47,484 nucleotides of DNA from contig NZ_JAHAHT010000004.1 in the NCBI RefSeq assembly GCF_018373095.1, forward strand, positions 1 to 47,484, given 5' to 3'. The position numbers and the translations under genes were made by a program. This document shows, in pieces, positions 9,025 through 17,433 of the stretch. A model generated the notes under the pieces. The model made no database searches. It saw nothing but the letters and a program-made list of their open reading frames with translations, and was not told the DNA's origin. The stretch's first letter is position 1, and each line of letters begins with the position of its first letter. The DNA comes from Haemophilus parahaemolyticus (lineage in GTDB: Bacteria > Pseudomonadota > Gammaproteobacteria > Enterobacterales > Pasteurellaceae).

Positions 9025-10329
9025 TTAAGGCTTACTCGGCTGTAAATATTCCTCACGATTTGGATCAATCGTTTTCGATTTTCTGATCATCGGTTCTATG
9101 GTTGAACCTTGCACGAGAATGGAGAACATTACGACTGCATAGGTCATCACAAGGATCAAATCTTTCACATCGATTGAGCCTGCGTATGCGGTTTTGCTTG
9201 GAATAGAAAGTGCCATCGCAAGTGCTAAACCGCCACGTAAGCCTCCCCATGTCATAATTTTCAGCGTATAAGGGTTGTAAGTTCTAAATTGTTGCATTCC
9301 TTTAAATGGAATCCAGAGGCTGAGATAACGCGAAACTAAACAAACTGGAATCGCAATAATCATCAACAGAATGCCGTAAAATTCAAAGTCTACCAACAAC
9401 AACGCAAAGCCAATAAGGAAGAAGAGCAGTGAGTTTAAAAAGTGGTCGATCATCTCCCAGAAATGGTCTAAATAACGTTGGCTCTGTTCAGAGAAACCTG
9501 AACAGCGCGTCCAGTTACCGATCATAATCCCTGAAACAACCATTGCAAGTGCACCTGAAACGTGTAGCACATTAGAGGCAAACATAAAGCCTGCGGTTGG
9601 AATAGTAAGTGTGATGAGAATTTCCATCGAACCATCATCGGTTGAAGAAATCAGGATGTGGGCGATAAAACCAAGTAAGAAACCCAATAAAATCCCGCCA
9701 ATAGCTTCGTGCATAAAGAGGCTAAAAATATTGCCTAGTGAAGCCTCTTGACCGCCAAAAGCGACCGTAAAAACCGTCACAAAAATAACTAAGCCTACGC
9801 CATCATTAAATAGTGACTCGCCTTCAACTTGCATCGATAAACGTTTTGGAGCACGTAAGTTTTTTATAATGGCTAACACAGCGATAGGGTCGGTAGGTGA
9901 AATTAATGCACCGAAAACCACGCAGTAAATAAAATTAATTGGTAAGCCGATAAGGTTTGCGGGTGCCCAAATTAATAAGGCAATCAGGAAGGTAGAAATT
10001 AGCGTTGAAATGAGAGCGAATGCGGTGATTTCCCATTTTTGATCTTTCAACATAGGCAATTTTACGCCTAAAGAGCCCGCAAAAAGTAAGAAGCCTAAAA
10101 TGCCGTTGAGTAAGAAACTTTTGAAGTCGATTTGCTCCATCACATTTTTAGCAATAACGTCAATTTTGAACCAGCCGAAAGAACCTAAAACCCAGACTAA
10201 TAGAGAGCAAATCATTGCAGCTGCAGTAATGGCGATAGTTGATTGCACGCGAGCAGAAATTTTGCTCGTGATAAATCCAAGTAAGATAGAAAGTGCTGCC
10301 AGAAAGCAAATATAGGCATAAATATTCAT
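9025..10329 (-). CDS. CPA1-family Na+(K+)/H+ antiporter
   Basis: This is a 434-residue inner-membrane protein with about twelve hydrophobic segments. The CPA1 core motif is near FGALISPTDPIAVLAIIKNL, where paired Asp-Pro residues lie in the ion-binding crossed helices, followed by SLFNDGVGLVIF. The class is the NhaP/YjcE cation:proton antiporters for pH and sodium homeostasis. I start at MNIYAYICFL (10329), which has an AGGA site upstream; the longer frame from 10386 adds 19 residues with no membrane or family character. The ion cannot be assigned from sequence. Confidence 0.88.
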   Translation of the reverse strand: MNIYAYICFLAALSILLGFITSKISARVQSTIAITAAAMICSLLVWVLGSFGWFKIDVIAKNVMEQIDFKSFLLNGILGFLLFAGSLGVKLPMLKDQKWEITAFALISTLISTFLIALLIWAPANLIGLPINFIYCVVFGALISPTDPIAVLAIIKNLRAPKRLSMQVEGESLFNDGVGLVIFVTVFTVAFGGQEASLGNIFSLFMHEAIGGILLGFLLGFIAHILISSTDDGSMEILITLTIPTAGFMFASNVLHVSGALAMVVSGIMIGNWTRCSGFSEQSQRYLDHFWEMIDHFLNSLLFFLIGFALLLVDFEFYGILLMIIAIPVCLVSRYLSLWIPFKGMQQFRTYNPYTLKIMTWGGLRGGLALAMALSIPSKTAYAGSIDVKDLILVMTYAVVMFSILVQGSTIEPMIRKSKTIDPNREEYLQPSKP

Positions 10330-10483
10330 CAAGAAAATCCTGTATGTTTCTGAATAGAGAAATGAAAAGAGCGTGCATTCTATCATAAATCAATTGATAA
10401 AGAATGGAAAAATCAGATTTGAGAAAAGCTGACTTTACAGTATAATTCACAACATTTTCTGATTTTAAACCTAGGAAACTTCT

Positions 10484-12358
10484 ATGATTGAAAAATGGCA
10501 TGAAAAAAGCAATGGGATTACTTTCAAAATTATTTTTGCCCTTGTCTCGCTTTCGTTTGTATTAGCGGGCGTGGGCACAGGATTTATTGGAGTGAATACT
10601 TCAGCGGTGAAAGTGAATGGTAAAGAGATCTCTCAGCGTGAATTTAGTGATGCAAAAAATCGTCAGCAACAAACTATGGCGAATCAAATGGGATCGCAAT
10701 TCTGGGATTTAATGGATAATCCGAAATTTGCTGCAGAGTTTGATCAATCTGTTCTTAATAACCTGATTAATGATGAATTACTTCGCCAATATATTGATGA
10801 ATTAAAATTAGGCGTGAGCGTTGATCAAATTAAATCAGAAATTGTGCACAGTCCTTATTTCCAAAATAATGGTAAGTTTGATAATAATTTATATCAACAA
10901 ACTTTACGTAATGCAGGTTTAAATGCTGATGGCTACGCTCAAATTGTGGGACAAGGTATTCTTTTTTCTCAAATGGAAGAAGGCGTTTTAGGAACGAATT
11001 TTAATGTGCCTGCTCAAGAAGAGTTGTTGGCAAAATTGTTATTCCAAAAACGCCAAGTGCGTTTAGCGTCTTACTCTTTAGCAAATGAAGTGCAAAAACA
11101 GACCGCTTCACAAGAGGAGTTGCAGGCTTTCTATGATAAGCATAAGACACAATTAGTGATGCCAGAGCAGTTTGTGGTGGAATATGTAACTTTATCTCCA
11201 AAACAAGTAGAAAATAAGGTGCAGGTTACGGATGAGCAAATTGCTACTTATTATGAAGCGAATAAAGCACAATATGTCACCAAAGGCGAATCTCAATTTG
11301 CACATATTCAAGTAACAAATGAAGCAGAAGCGCAGGCTATTGAGCAGCAATTAAAGTCAGGTGCTGATTTTGTAACCCTTGCAAAAGAAAAATCGTTAGA
11401 TAAATTATCGGCAACCAAAGGCGGTGATTTAGGTTGGGCAAAAGCGGGCACATTTCCAGCTGAGTTTGAAAAGGCTGCGAACGCATTGCAAATAGGGCAA
11501 GTTAGTCAACCAGTCAAAATGGGCAATGAATATCACATTATTAAAGTGTTAGATCGTAAACCAGAAACAGCGTTACCGCTAGAGAAAGTGAAAGAAAACA
11601 TTGTGAATACCTTGCGTCACGAATTAGTTGGTGCTGAATATTCAACTGTCACTCGCGATATGGCAACTAGGGCAAATGAAAATATTAGTTCATTAGAAGA
11701 AGTTGCAAAAGTAGCTGGTGTTGAGGTGCAAACAACGCCAATGTTCTCTCGTGAAACATTACCAGAAGCATTAAAATCTGATGCGGTAACTAAAGTGCTT
11801 TTTGAAGGTGATTTAGCACAATCAGGTCAAAACTCAGAGGCATTAGAAGTGGGCAATGAAAATGCCTCTCGCACGATGTTTCTCCGTGTAAAACAACACG
11901 AACCACAACGTGAGAAAACGTTTGATGAAGCGAAATCAGACGTGGAAGCGATGGTGAAACGTGAGAAAGCGGAAACAGTATTACTAGCTCAAGCGAATGC
12001 TCAGGTAAAAGCATTAAGCGAAGGTAAAAATGAGGTTACTTTCGGCGGAGTTCAAACACTTGTTTATGTTCAAGCACAAGCAGAACAACCTGCATTTGCC
12101 AAAGCGGTATTTGCAATGCCAAAACCAGCGGACAAACCAACTTTCAGTGTCACTCGTAATACTCAAGGCGATGTGCTATTAGTGGCATTAGATAAAGTAG
12201 AAGATGGTTCATTAAATGAATTTAAACCACTTCAAGCTCAATTTGATGACGCAAATCGCACCACCTTACGTGCCGATTTAATCAACAATTTACGTGAGCG
12301 TGCGTCAATTGATGTGAATGAAGAGTTTATGCAACAGCTAAATTCGACAGCACAGTAA
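10484..12358 (+). CDS. ppiD: PpiD periplasmic chaperone / PPIase-like protein
   Basis: PpiD is an inner-membrane-anchored periplasmic chaperone that meets polypeptides leaving SecYEG. The 624 residues match E. coli (623). A short cytoplasmic start and one transmembrane helix (about 13-36) precede a SurA-like chaperone domain. The parvulin domain (about 262-360) contains SQFAHIQV, GGDLGWAKAGTFPAEFEKA and NEYHIIKVLDRK. PpiD parvulin domains are generally inactive as isomerases. A strong terminator follows. Confidence 0.95.
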   Translation: MIEKWHEKSNGITFKIIFALVSLSFVLAGVGTGFIGVNTSAVKVNGKEISQREFSDAKNRQQQTMANQMGSQFWDLMDNPKFAAEFDQSVLNNLINDELLRQYIDELKLGVSVDQIKSEIVHSPYFQNNGKFDNNLYQQTLRNAGLNADGYAQIVGQGILFSQMEEGVLGTNFNVPAQEELLAKLLFQKRQVRLASYSLANEVQKQTASQEELQAFYDKHKTQLVMPEQFVVEYVTLSPKQVENKVQVTDEQIATYYEANKAQYVTKGESQFAHIQVTNEAEAQAIEQQLKSGADFVTLAKEKSLDKLSATKGGDLGWAKAGTFPAEFEKAANALQIGQVSQPVKMGNEYHIIKVLDRKPETALPLEKVKENIVNTLRHELVGAEYSTVTRDMATRANENISSLEEVAKVAGVEVQTTPMFSRETLPEALKSDAVTKVLFEGDLAQSGQNSEALEVGNENASRTMFLRVKQHEPQREKTFDEAKSDVEAMVKREKAETVLLAQANAQVKALSEGKNEVTFGGVQTLVYVQAQAEQPAFAKAVFAMPKPADKPTFSVTRNTQGDVLLVALDKVEDGSLNEFKPLQAQFDDANRTTLRADLINNLRERASIDVNEEFMQQLNSTAQ

Positions 12359-12377
12359 TCATCTATTACGTTATGTT

Positions 12378-12410
12378 AGGGCAGAGATTATGATCTCTGT
12401 CCTTTTCTTT
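12378..12410 (+). terminator. Rho-independent terminator after ppiD
   Basis: The stem AGGGCAGAGAT (12378-12388) pairs with ATCTCTGTCCT (12393-12403) across a 4-base loop and is followed by ttttcttt. Any start codon at 12390 for the next gene would sit inside this hairpin, which argues for the downstream start at 12471. Confidence 0.85.
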
Positions 12411-12431
12411 ATTAATTTCTCCAAATTAGCG

Positions 12432-12437
12432 TATAAT
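12432..12437 (+). promoter_or_regulatory. Probable -10 box (TATAAT) for the solute-binding-like gene
   Basis: A consensus TATAAT lies 34 bases before the ATG at 12471 and just after the ppiD terminator. The best -35 candidate is a weak TTTATT/TTATTA about 17-18 bases upstream. The position fits an independent promoter for the following gene. Confidence 0.55.
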
Positions 12438-12470
12438 AGCCATAGTTTAGAAATATACTCAGGTATTTGT

Positions 12471-13220
12471 ATGGCTTATTCTCTTTTTCAATCTCAAGCG
12501 GTGAAATTTGCAAAAAATTTTGCAATATTTACCGCTTGTTTTTGTTTCTTTTTGCCAGCGAATGCCAAAACGGTAGAGAAAGCCGCTTCGTCAGCTAAAC
12601 TTTGCACTTATTTTTACGATTTTAATTTTCACGATCCGCAGTTAAAAAAGTCTGAAGTTCGCCAAGCTATTAAAGCGATGGTCTTTTCAAATCGGATCAA
12701 ATATGAAAATGGTGAAACCAATCACCATATTTTGCCGAAATCGTTACAAGTAGAAACGGAAAGTTATTGGTCGCCCATTGCGGTTGAACAGTTGCTGATG
12801 CAGAGCGGCATACGTCCCAAGTCGCCATTACATTTGAATATTCTATTTGAAAATCAAAAGCCACATAACGTTATTGGAAGACAAATCAGCCGAGCATTGG
12901 CACAATCAGATCTGATTCGTGTTAATCCGCAAGCGGTCAAAAAATCAGAGTTGATTGCACAAAGGAATAAAGGTAAATACCATATTATTCGCAATGAGCA
13001 ATGTGTTGAAAAAACTAATCCAATGCTTTTTTTAGCTCGCTTTGCTTCAAAAAGCCCTGAAAATTACAACGGATACGCTAATGCTGATGTGGATAAGTTA
13101 TTAGCAAAATTACAGACTAAAAAGCTAAATAGAACGAAACGTGCTACGTTAATTCAACAACTTGTTGAGATTTTAGAGCAAGATGTCGCGATCTTACCAT
13201 TATACGAATTTTCTAAATAA
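12471..13220 (+). CDS. Half-size periplasmic solute-binding-like protein (SBP family 5 C-terminal part)
   Basis: The product is 249 residues with a signal peptide (about 1-30, ending FFLPANA). Its mature part aligns by eye with the C-terminal half of peptide-type binding proteins (DppA/OppA/SapA, SBP_bac_5, about 500-540 residues). The block KKSEVRQAIKAMVFSNRI resembles the 'vRqAi..a.dr' motif, and ENYNGYANADVDKLLAKLQ...ILEQDVAILPLYEF resembles the family's C-terminal signature. The N-terminal lobe is missing, so it may bind something smaller, act as an accessory, or be a stable remnant. The start at 12471 avoids the ppiD terminator and gives a proper signal peptide. An inverted uptake-signal pair lies inside the signal-peptide codons. 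Confidence 0.7.
   Translation: MAYSLFQSQAVKFAKNFAIFTACFCFFLPANAKTVEKAASSAKLCTYFYDFNFHDPQLKKSEVRQAIKAMVFSNRIKYENGETNHHILPKSLQVETESYWSPIAVEQLLMQSGIRPKSPLHLNILFENQKPHNVIGRQISRALAQSDLIRVNPQAVKKSELIAQRNKGKYHIIRNEQCVEKTNPMLFLARFASKSPENYNGYANADVDKLLAKLQTKKLNRTKRATLIQQLVEILEQDVAILPLYEFSK
12495..12538. repeat. Inverted pair of uptake signals inside a signal-peptide coding region
   Basis: A 21-base arm starting CAAGCGGT (12495-12515) is followed, after two bases, by a near-complementary arm ending ACCGCTTG (12518-12538), with 18 of 21 positions matching. Each arm carries the Apl uptake core plus the AT-rich TTTGCAAAA extension. It encodes residues 9-23 of the solute-binding-like protein. Confidence 0.8.
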
Positions 13221-13293
13221 CCTCTTTTTAGGGATTGATTTCATTGTTTAAATCTCCTATTTTTTAGCGATTACCTACTAATTAAGGATAATT

Positions 13294-14391
13294 ATGAACC
13301 AACTTACCGAACAACAACTGAACGAAATCAAGTTCGTGCTTCAAAATTTTACGCACGAAACTTTACATAAAGATTTAATTGCATTGAATGCACTGAAAAA
13401 AGCAGAGCTAGGTGCAGGTATTTTACGCCTTGAATTTACTATGCCATTTGCGTGGAATAGTGGCTTTGAAGCCTTAAAACAAGCAACGGAAGTAAAGTTA
13501 AAAGAAGTTACTGGAGCGAGCGAAATTAAATGGATTTTGCATTACAACATCGCGACCTTAAAGCGTGCAAATCATCATCCTGCAGTGAATGGAGTGAAAA
13601 ATATTATTGCTGTTACTTCAGGCAAAGGTGGTGTAGGGAAATCAACCACGTCGGTAAATTTAGCGTTAGCCTTAAAAGCACAAGGGGCTAAAGTGGGTAT
13701 TTTGGATGCTGATATTTACGGTCCTTCTATTCCACATATGCTAGGTGCGAAAGATCAGCGTCCAACTTCGCCAGATAACAAACATATCACGCCAATTGAA
13801 ACTTACGGTATTCAATCAAACTCAATCGGCTATTTGATGGCGGAAGATAATGCAACCATTTGGCGTGGACCAATGGCAAGCAGTGCATTAAGCCAATTAC
13901 TTAACGAAACTTGGTGGAATGAATTAGATTATTTGGTCATCGATATGCCACCAGGCACGGGCGATATTCAACTTACCCTTTCTCAACAAATTCCTGTGAC
14001 AGGTGCGGTTGTAGTGACTACCCCGCAAGACATAGCATTGCTAGATGCGATTAAAGGGATTTCAATGTTCCAAAAAGTGTCAGTGCCAGTGTTGGGAATC
14101 ATCGAAAATATGAGCGTGCACATCTGCCAAAATTGTGGACACCACGAAGATATTTTTGGCACAGGTGGAGCAGAAAAAATTGCGAAACGCTACGGCACGC
14201 AAGTATTAGGGCAAATGCCGTTGCACATTCGTTTGCGTCAAGATTTAGATGCGGGAATACCAACTGTTGAGGCAGATCCAACCCACGAAATCAGCCAAGC
14301 CTATATTGAGTTAGCGGGCAAAGTGGCTTCTGAATTATACTGGCAAGGTCAGGTTATTCCGTCTGAAATTATGATTCGTGAAGTGAAATAA
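13294..14391 (+). CDS. apbC: Mrp/ApbC iron-sulfur cluster carrier ATPase
   Basis: This is a P-loop scaffold/carrier that binds a 4Fe-4S cluster and transfers it to apoproteins. The 365 residues comprise an N-terminal MIP18/DUF59-type domain (about 1-90) and a deviant-Walker ATPase domain with GKGGVGKST at 110-118. The segment LVIDMPPGTGD follows, and the cluster-ligating CQNCGHHEDIFG lies further on. The RBS is AAGGATAATT. The gene stands alone, with a terminator downstream. Confidence 0.95.
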   Translation: MNQLTEQQLNEIKFVLQNFTHETLHKDLIALNALKKAELGAGILRLEFTMPFAWNSGFEALKQATEVKLKEVTGASEIKWILHYNIATLKRANHHPAVNGVKNIIAVTSGKGGVGKSTTSVNLALALKAQGAKVGILDADIYGPSIPHMLGAKDQRPTSPDNKHITPIETYGIQSNSIGYLMAEDNATIWRGPMASSALSQLLNETWWNELDYLVIDMPPGTGDIQLTLSQQIPVTGAVVVTTPQDIALLDAIKGISMFQKVSVPVLGIIENMSVHICQNCGHHEDIFGTGGAEKIAKRYGTQVLGQMPLHIRLRQDLDAGIPTVEADPTHEISQAYIELAGKVASELYWQGQVIPSEIMIREVK

Positions 14392-14420
14392 TTATTTTCA
14401 AAATCTTTTGAAAATTCTAA

Positions 14421-14459
14421 AAGGGCAATAGATAATAACGCTATTGCCTTTTCCCTTTT
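14421..14459 (+). terminator. Rho-independent terminator after apbC
   Basis: GGCAATAG (14424-14431) pairs with CTATTGCC (14441-14448), extended by flanking A/T pairs, and is followed by ttttcccttttg. It lies only 20-30 bases before the priA start. Confidence 0.8.
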
Positions 14460-14478
14460 GAGCCGATGAAATCAGCTT

Positions 14479-16692
14479 ATGAAACTAATCCGCGTTGCTT
14501 TACCCGTACCGTTAAATCGCTATTTCGACTACCTTTTGCCTGATTTTTTCTCTGCAGTAAAAGGGGCAAGAGTATCTGTGCCTTTTGGTTCACAAACCAA
14601 AGTCGGCATTGTGATTGATTTTCCTGAAACAAGTGACATTCCCTTCGAAAAACTCAAACCCATCAAAGCAGTGTTAGATTTAGAACCAATTTTTGATGAA
14701 GAGATATTTAAACTGCTCAACTGGGCTTCAAGCTATTACCATGCCCCAATCGGCGAAGTATTGACTAGTGCGTTACCTGTAAAACTTCGTCAAGGTGATT
14801 CAACCGAGCGTGCTCAGCCAGACTATTTTATTGTGTCTAAACTCGGACATTCCGCCCTTGAATTGGGTGAACTCAAGCGGGCGAAAAAGCAACAGGATTT
14901 ACTTAATGAATTAGTTCAATTCGCAAACTTTTTCGAAAAACCGACCGCTTGCAGCTCGTCTGCGTGGAAAGGATTGATTGAAAAAGGCTTCATCGAAAAA
15001 ATCAATATTCCCTTTACATCGCAATCTTGGCGAGAAAGATTGGGAAATCGACCGCTTGTAAATAATCAAAATCGCTTGGTGCTAAACAAACAGCAAACCT
15101 TGGTGGTGAGCCGTTTGAGCGTTCGCAACGGTTTTGAGGCGTTTTTACTCAATGGTGTAACAGGCTCGGGTAAGACTGAAGTTTATTTGCAAGCGATTGA
15201 ACGTTCGCTCAATCGTGGCGAGCAGGTGCTTGTGCTTGTGCCTGAAATTGGTTTAACACCGCAAACTATCCAGCGTTTTAAAGCCCGTTTTAATGTGGAA
15301 ATGGATGTGCTGCATTCCAATATGAATGAAACTGAACGCCTGAATGCGTGGCTTCGTGCAAGAAATGGTGAGAGTGCAATTGTGATTGGCACGCGCTCGG
15401 CACTTTTTACCCAATTCGAAAATTTAGGCTTGATTATTATTGATGAAGAGCACGATAGTTCATTCAAACAGCAAGAAGGCTGGCGTTATCACGCTCGTGA
15501 TTTAGCGGTCATTCGAGCAAAAAATCTTGCGATTCCAATCATTTTAGGTTCAGCCACACCAAGTTTAGAAAGCGTGCAAAATGTACAGAAAGGCAAGTTT
15601 ACTGAGCTTACTTTAACCGCTCGGGCGGGCAATTCACAGCAGGTCAAACAACAGATAATTGATTTGAAAACACAACGTGTTACTGCAGGGCTTTCTGAGC
15701 AGCTGCTTGCTAAAATGAAATCGCAGTTAGCTAAAGGCAACCAAGTGATGCTATTTTTGAACCGCCGCGGTTTCGCCCCTGTGTTGCTCTGCCACGAATG
15801 TGGTTGGGTGTGTGAATGTGAGGCCTGCGATAAACCCTACACGTACCATCAAAAACAGCGTGTGTTGCGTTGTCATCACTGCTCTTCGCAACGGATTATT
15901 CCTCGCCAATGTGGTCATTGCGGTTCAACCAATTTAGTAACAACTGGCTTAGGCACGGAACAACTTGAACAAGTACTTAGCGAACAATTCCCTGATTATA
16001 AAATTAGCCGTATTGACCGCGACTCGACTGCCCGCAGAGGCTCGTTAGAAGCTCATCTTAACGAGATTCGCGAAGGTAAAAGCCAGATTTTGATTGGTAC
16101 GCAAATGCTTGCTAAAGGACACCACTTCCCGAATGTCACTTTGGTGGCGATTATCAACGTGGATTCAGCACTGTTTTCAACTGATTTTAGAGCCGAAGAG
16201 CGTTTAGCTCAACTTTATTTACAAGTTGCAGGGAGGGCTGGGCGAGCTGAAAAACAGGGGGAAGTTGTACTGCAAACTCACTATCCAGACAATCCTTTGC
16301 TAAAAAGTCTGGTTGAAAAAGGCTACACTGAATTTGCTCAAGAAGCACTCAAAATGCGTCAATTGATGATGCTTCCGCCTTTTTCATCACAAGTGCTCTT
16401 TAAAGCAACGAGCAAAAACAGTGAACAAGCGGTGCAGTTTTTACAAGAGTTAGCGAATTTCTTTGCCATAAAATCCAATGAATTGGGCTTACAGGGATTA
16501 CAAATCCGTCAGCCATTTTCTGCACCGCTCGCGAAAAAAGCAGGTTATTACCGTTGGTTATTGCTTATTCAACATCCATCCCGAATGGTTTTGCAAAAAT
16601 TGTTGGATTTGTTTGATGTTGAACAAGAGCGGGGGACGATGCCAAGTTCTATTAAGCTTGCAATAGATATCGATCCGCAAGATATTGGTTAA
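14479..16692 (+). CDS. priA: PriA primosomal replication restart helicase
   Basis: PriA recognises abandoned forks and D-loops and reloads DnaB through PriB/DnaT. The 737 residues match the usual ~730. The N-terminal 3' DNA-binding and winged-helix region (1-200) is followed by the helicase core with Walker A GVTGSGKTE and the DEEH box. The zinc-binding insertion has eight cysteines (CHECGWVCECEACDK ... CHHCSSQ...CGHCGS). The C-terminal motifs include the GTQMLAKGHHFPNV and VAGRAGRAEKQGEV segments. Its stop overlaps the end of convergent pyrE by four bases. Confidence 0.97.
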   Translation: MKLIRVALPVPLNRYFDYLLPDFFSAVKGARVSVPFGSQTKVGIVIDFPETSDIPFEKLKPIKAVLDLEPIFDEEIFKLLNWASSYYHAPIGEVLTSALPVKLRQGDSTERAQPDYFIVSKLGHSALELGELKRAKKQQDLLNELVQFANFFEKPTACSSSAWKGLIEKGFIEKINIPFTSQSWRERLGNRPLVNNQNRLVLNKQQTLVVSRLSVRNGFEAFLLNGVTGSGKTEVYLQAIERSLNRGEQVLVLVPEIGLTPQTIQRFKARFNVEMDVLHSNMNETERLNAWLRARNGESAIVIGTRSALFTQFENLGLIIIDEEHDSSFKQQEGWRYHARDLAVIRAKNLAIPIILGSATPSLESVQNVQKGKFTELTLTARAGNSQQVKQQIIDLKTQRVTAGLSEQLLAKMKSQLAKGNQVMLFLNRRGFAPVLLCHECGWVCECEACDKPYTYHQKQRVLRCHHCSSQRIIPRQCGHCGSTNLVTTGLGTEQLEQVLSEQFPDYKISRIDRDSTARRGSLEAHLNEIREGKSQILIGTQMLAKGHHFPNVTLVAIINVDSALFSTDFRAEERLAQLYLQVAGRAGRAEKQGEVVLQTHYPDNPLLKSLVEKGYTEFAQEALKMRQLMMLPPFSSQVLFKATSKNSEQAVQFLQELANFFAIKSNELGLQGLQIRQPFSAPLAKKAGYYRWLLLIQHPSRMVLQKLLDLFDVEQERGTMPSSIKLAIDIDPQDIG

Positions 16693-17333
16693 CAAACTCC
16701 ATATTGTTCCCGATAAGCTTTCATTGCAGGTAGAAATGGCGCATATTCAGGTGATTTCTCAATAAATTGTACAAGATCATCAAAATCTACAATAGAAAAT
16801 ACTTGGCAAGCGTAATCACGTTCTACTTCTTGAATTGCTGAAAGCTCACCTTTGCCTTTTTCTTTTCGATTTAATGCAATTAATACGCCCGCTAATTTTG
16901 CTTGATTTGCTTGGATAATTTCCATTGATTCGCGAATGGCTGTACCTGCAGTAATAACATCATCCACTAATAAAATGTTACCTTTTAATGGTGCACCTAT
17001 TAAATTTCCACCCTCACCGTGATCTTTTGCTTCTTTGCGATTAAAGCAGCAAGGTTTATCAATATTAAAATGGTTAGCGAGTGCAACAGCGACTGTTGTT
17101 GCAATCGGAATACCTTTATAAGCAGGTCCAAATAAAACATCATAGTCTAATTGGGAAAACTGGATTGCTTGAGCATAAAACTCACCTAATTTTGCCAAGT
17201 CATAACCTGTATTAAATAAGCCTGCATTGAAAAAATATGGACTTTTTCTACCTGATTTTAAGGTAAATTCACCAAATTTAAGTACCTGACGGCTGAGAGC
17301 AAATTTAATAAAGTTGTGTTTATATTGTTCCAT
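16689..17333 (-). CDS. pyrE: PyrE orotate phosphoribosyltransferase
   Basis: PyrE converts orotate and PRPP to orotidine 5'-phosphate in pyrimidine synthesis. The 214 residues match the family (213). The signature loop is LFGPAYKGIPIATTVA, and the PRPP-binding motif is NILLVDDVITAGTAIRES. It converges on priA with a 4-base overlap and lies about 100 bases downstream of yheS. The RBS before the start is a good AAGGAAA. No attenuator-like hairpin is obvious upstream. Confidence 0.97.
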   Translation of the reverse strand: MEQYKHNFIKFALSRQVLKFGEFTLKSGRKSPYFFNAGLFNTGYDLAKLGEFYAQAIQFSQLDYDVLFGPAYKGIPIATTVAVALANHFNIDKPCCFNRKEAKDHGEGGNLIGAPLKGNILLVDDVITAGTAIRESMEIIQANQAKLAGVLIALNRKEKGKGELSAIQEVERDYACQVFSIVDFDDLVQFIEKSPEYAPFLPAMKAYREQYGVC

Positions 17334-17433
17334 TTTAGTTTCCTTAAATACGCTAATAAGCGGTTGATTTTACGATGAAAAACAAAAGTTATTTAGTATA
17401 TATTTTGATTGATTTTATCAAAGCAATCTTATG

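Noticed and set aside
12390..12470. Longer start for the solute-binding-like gene
   Set aside because: The upstream ATG lies inside the ppiD terminator hairpin and would put a non-signal segment before the signal peptide.
14359..14367. CCGTCTGAA, nine bases of the Neisseria DUS core, near the 3' end of apbC
   Set aside because: It encodes conserved residues (Pro-Ser-Glu) in an ordinary host gene, lacks the preceding G and an inverted partner, and is likely chance.
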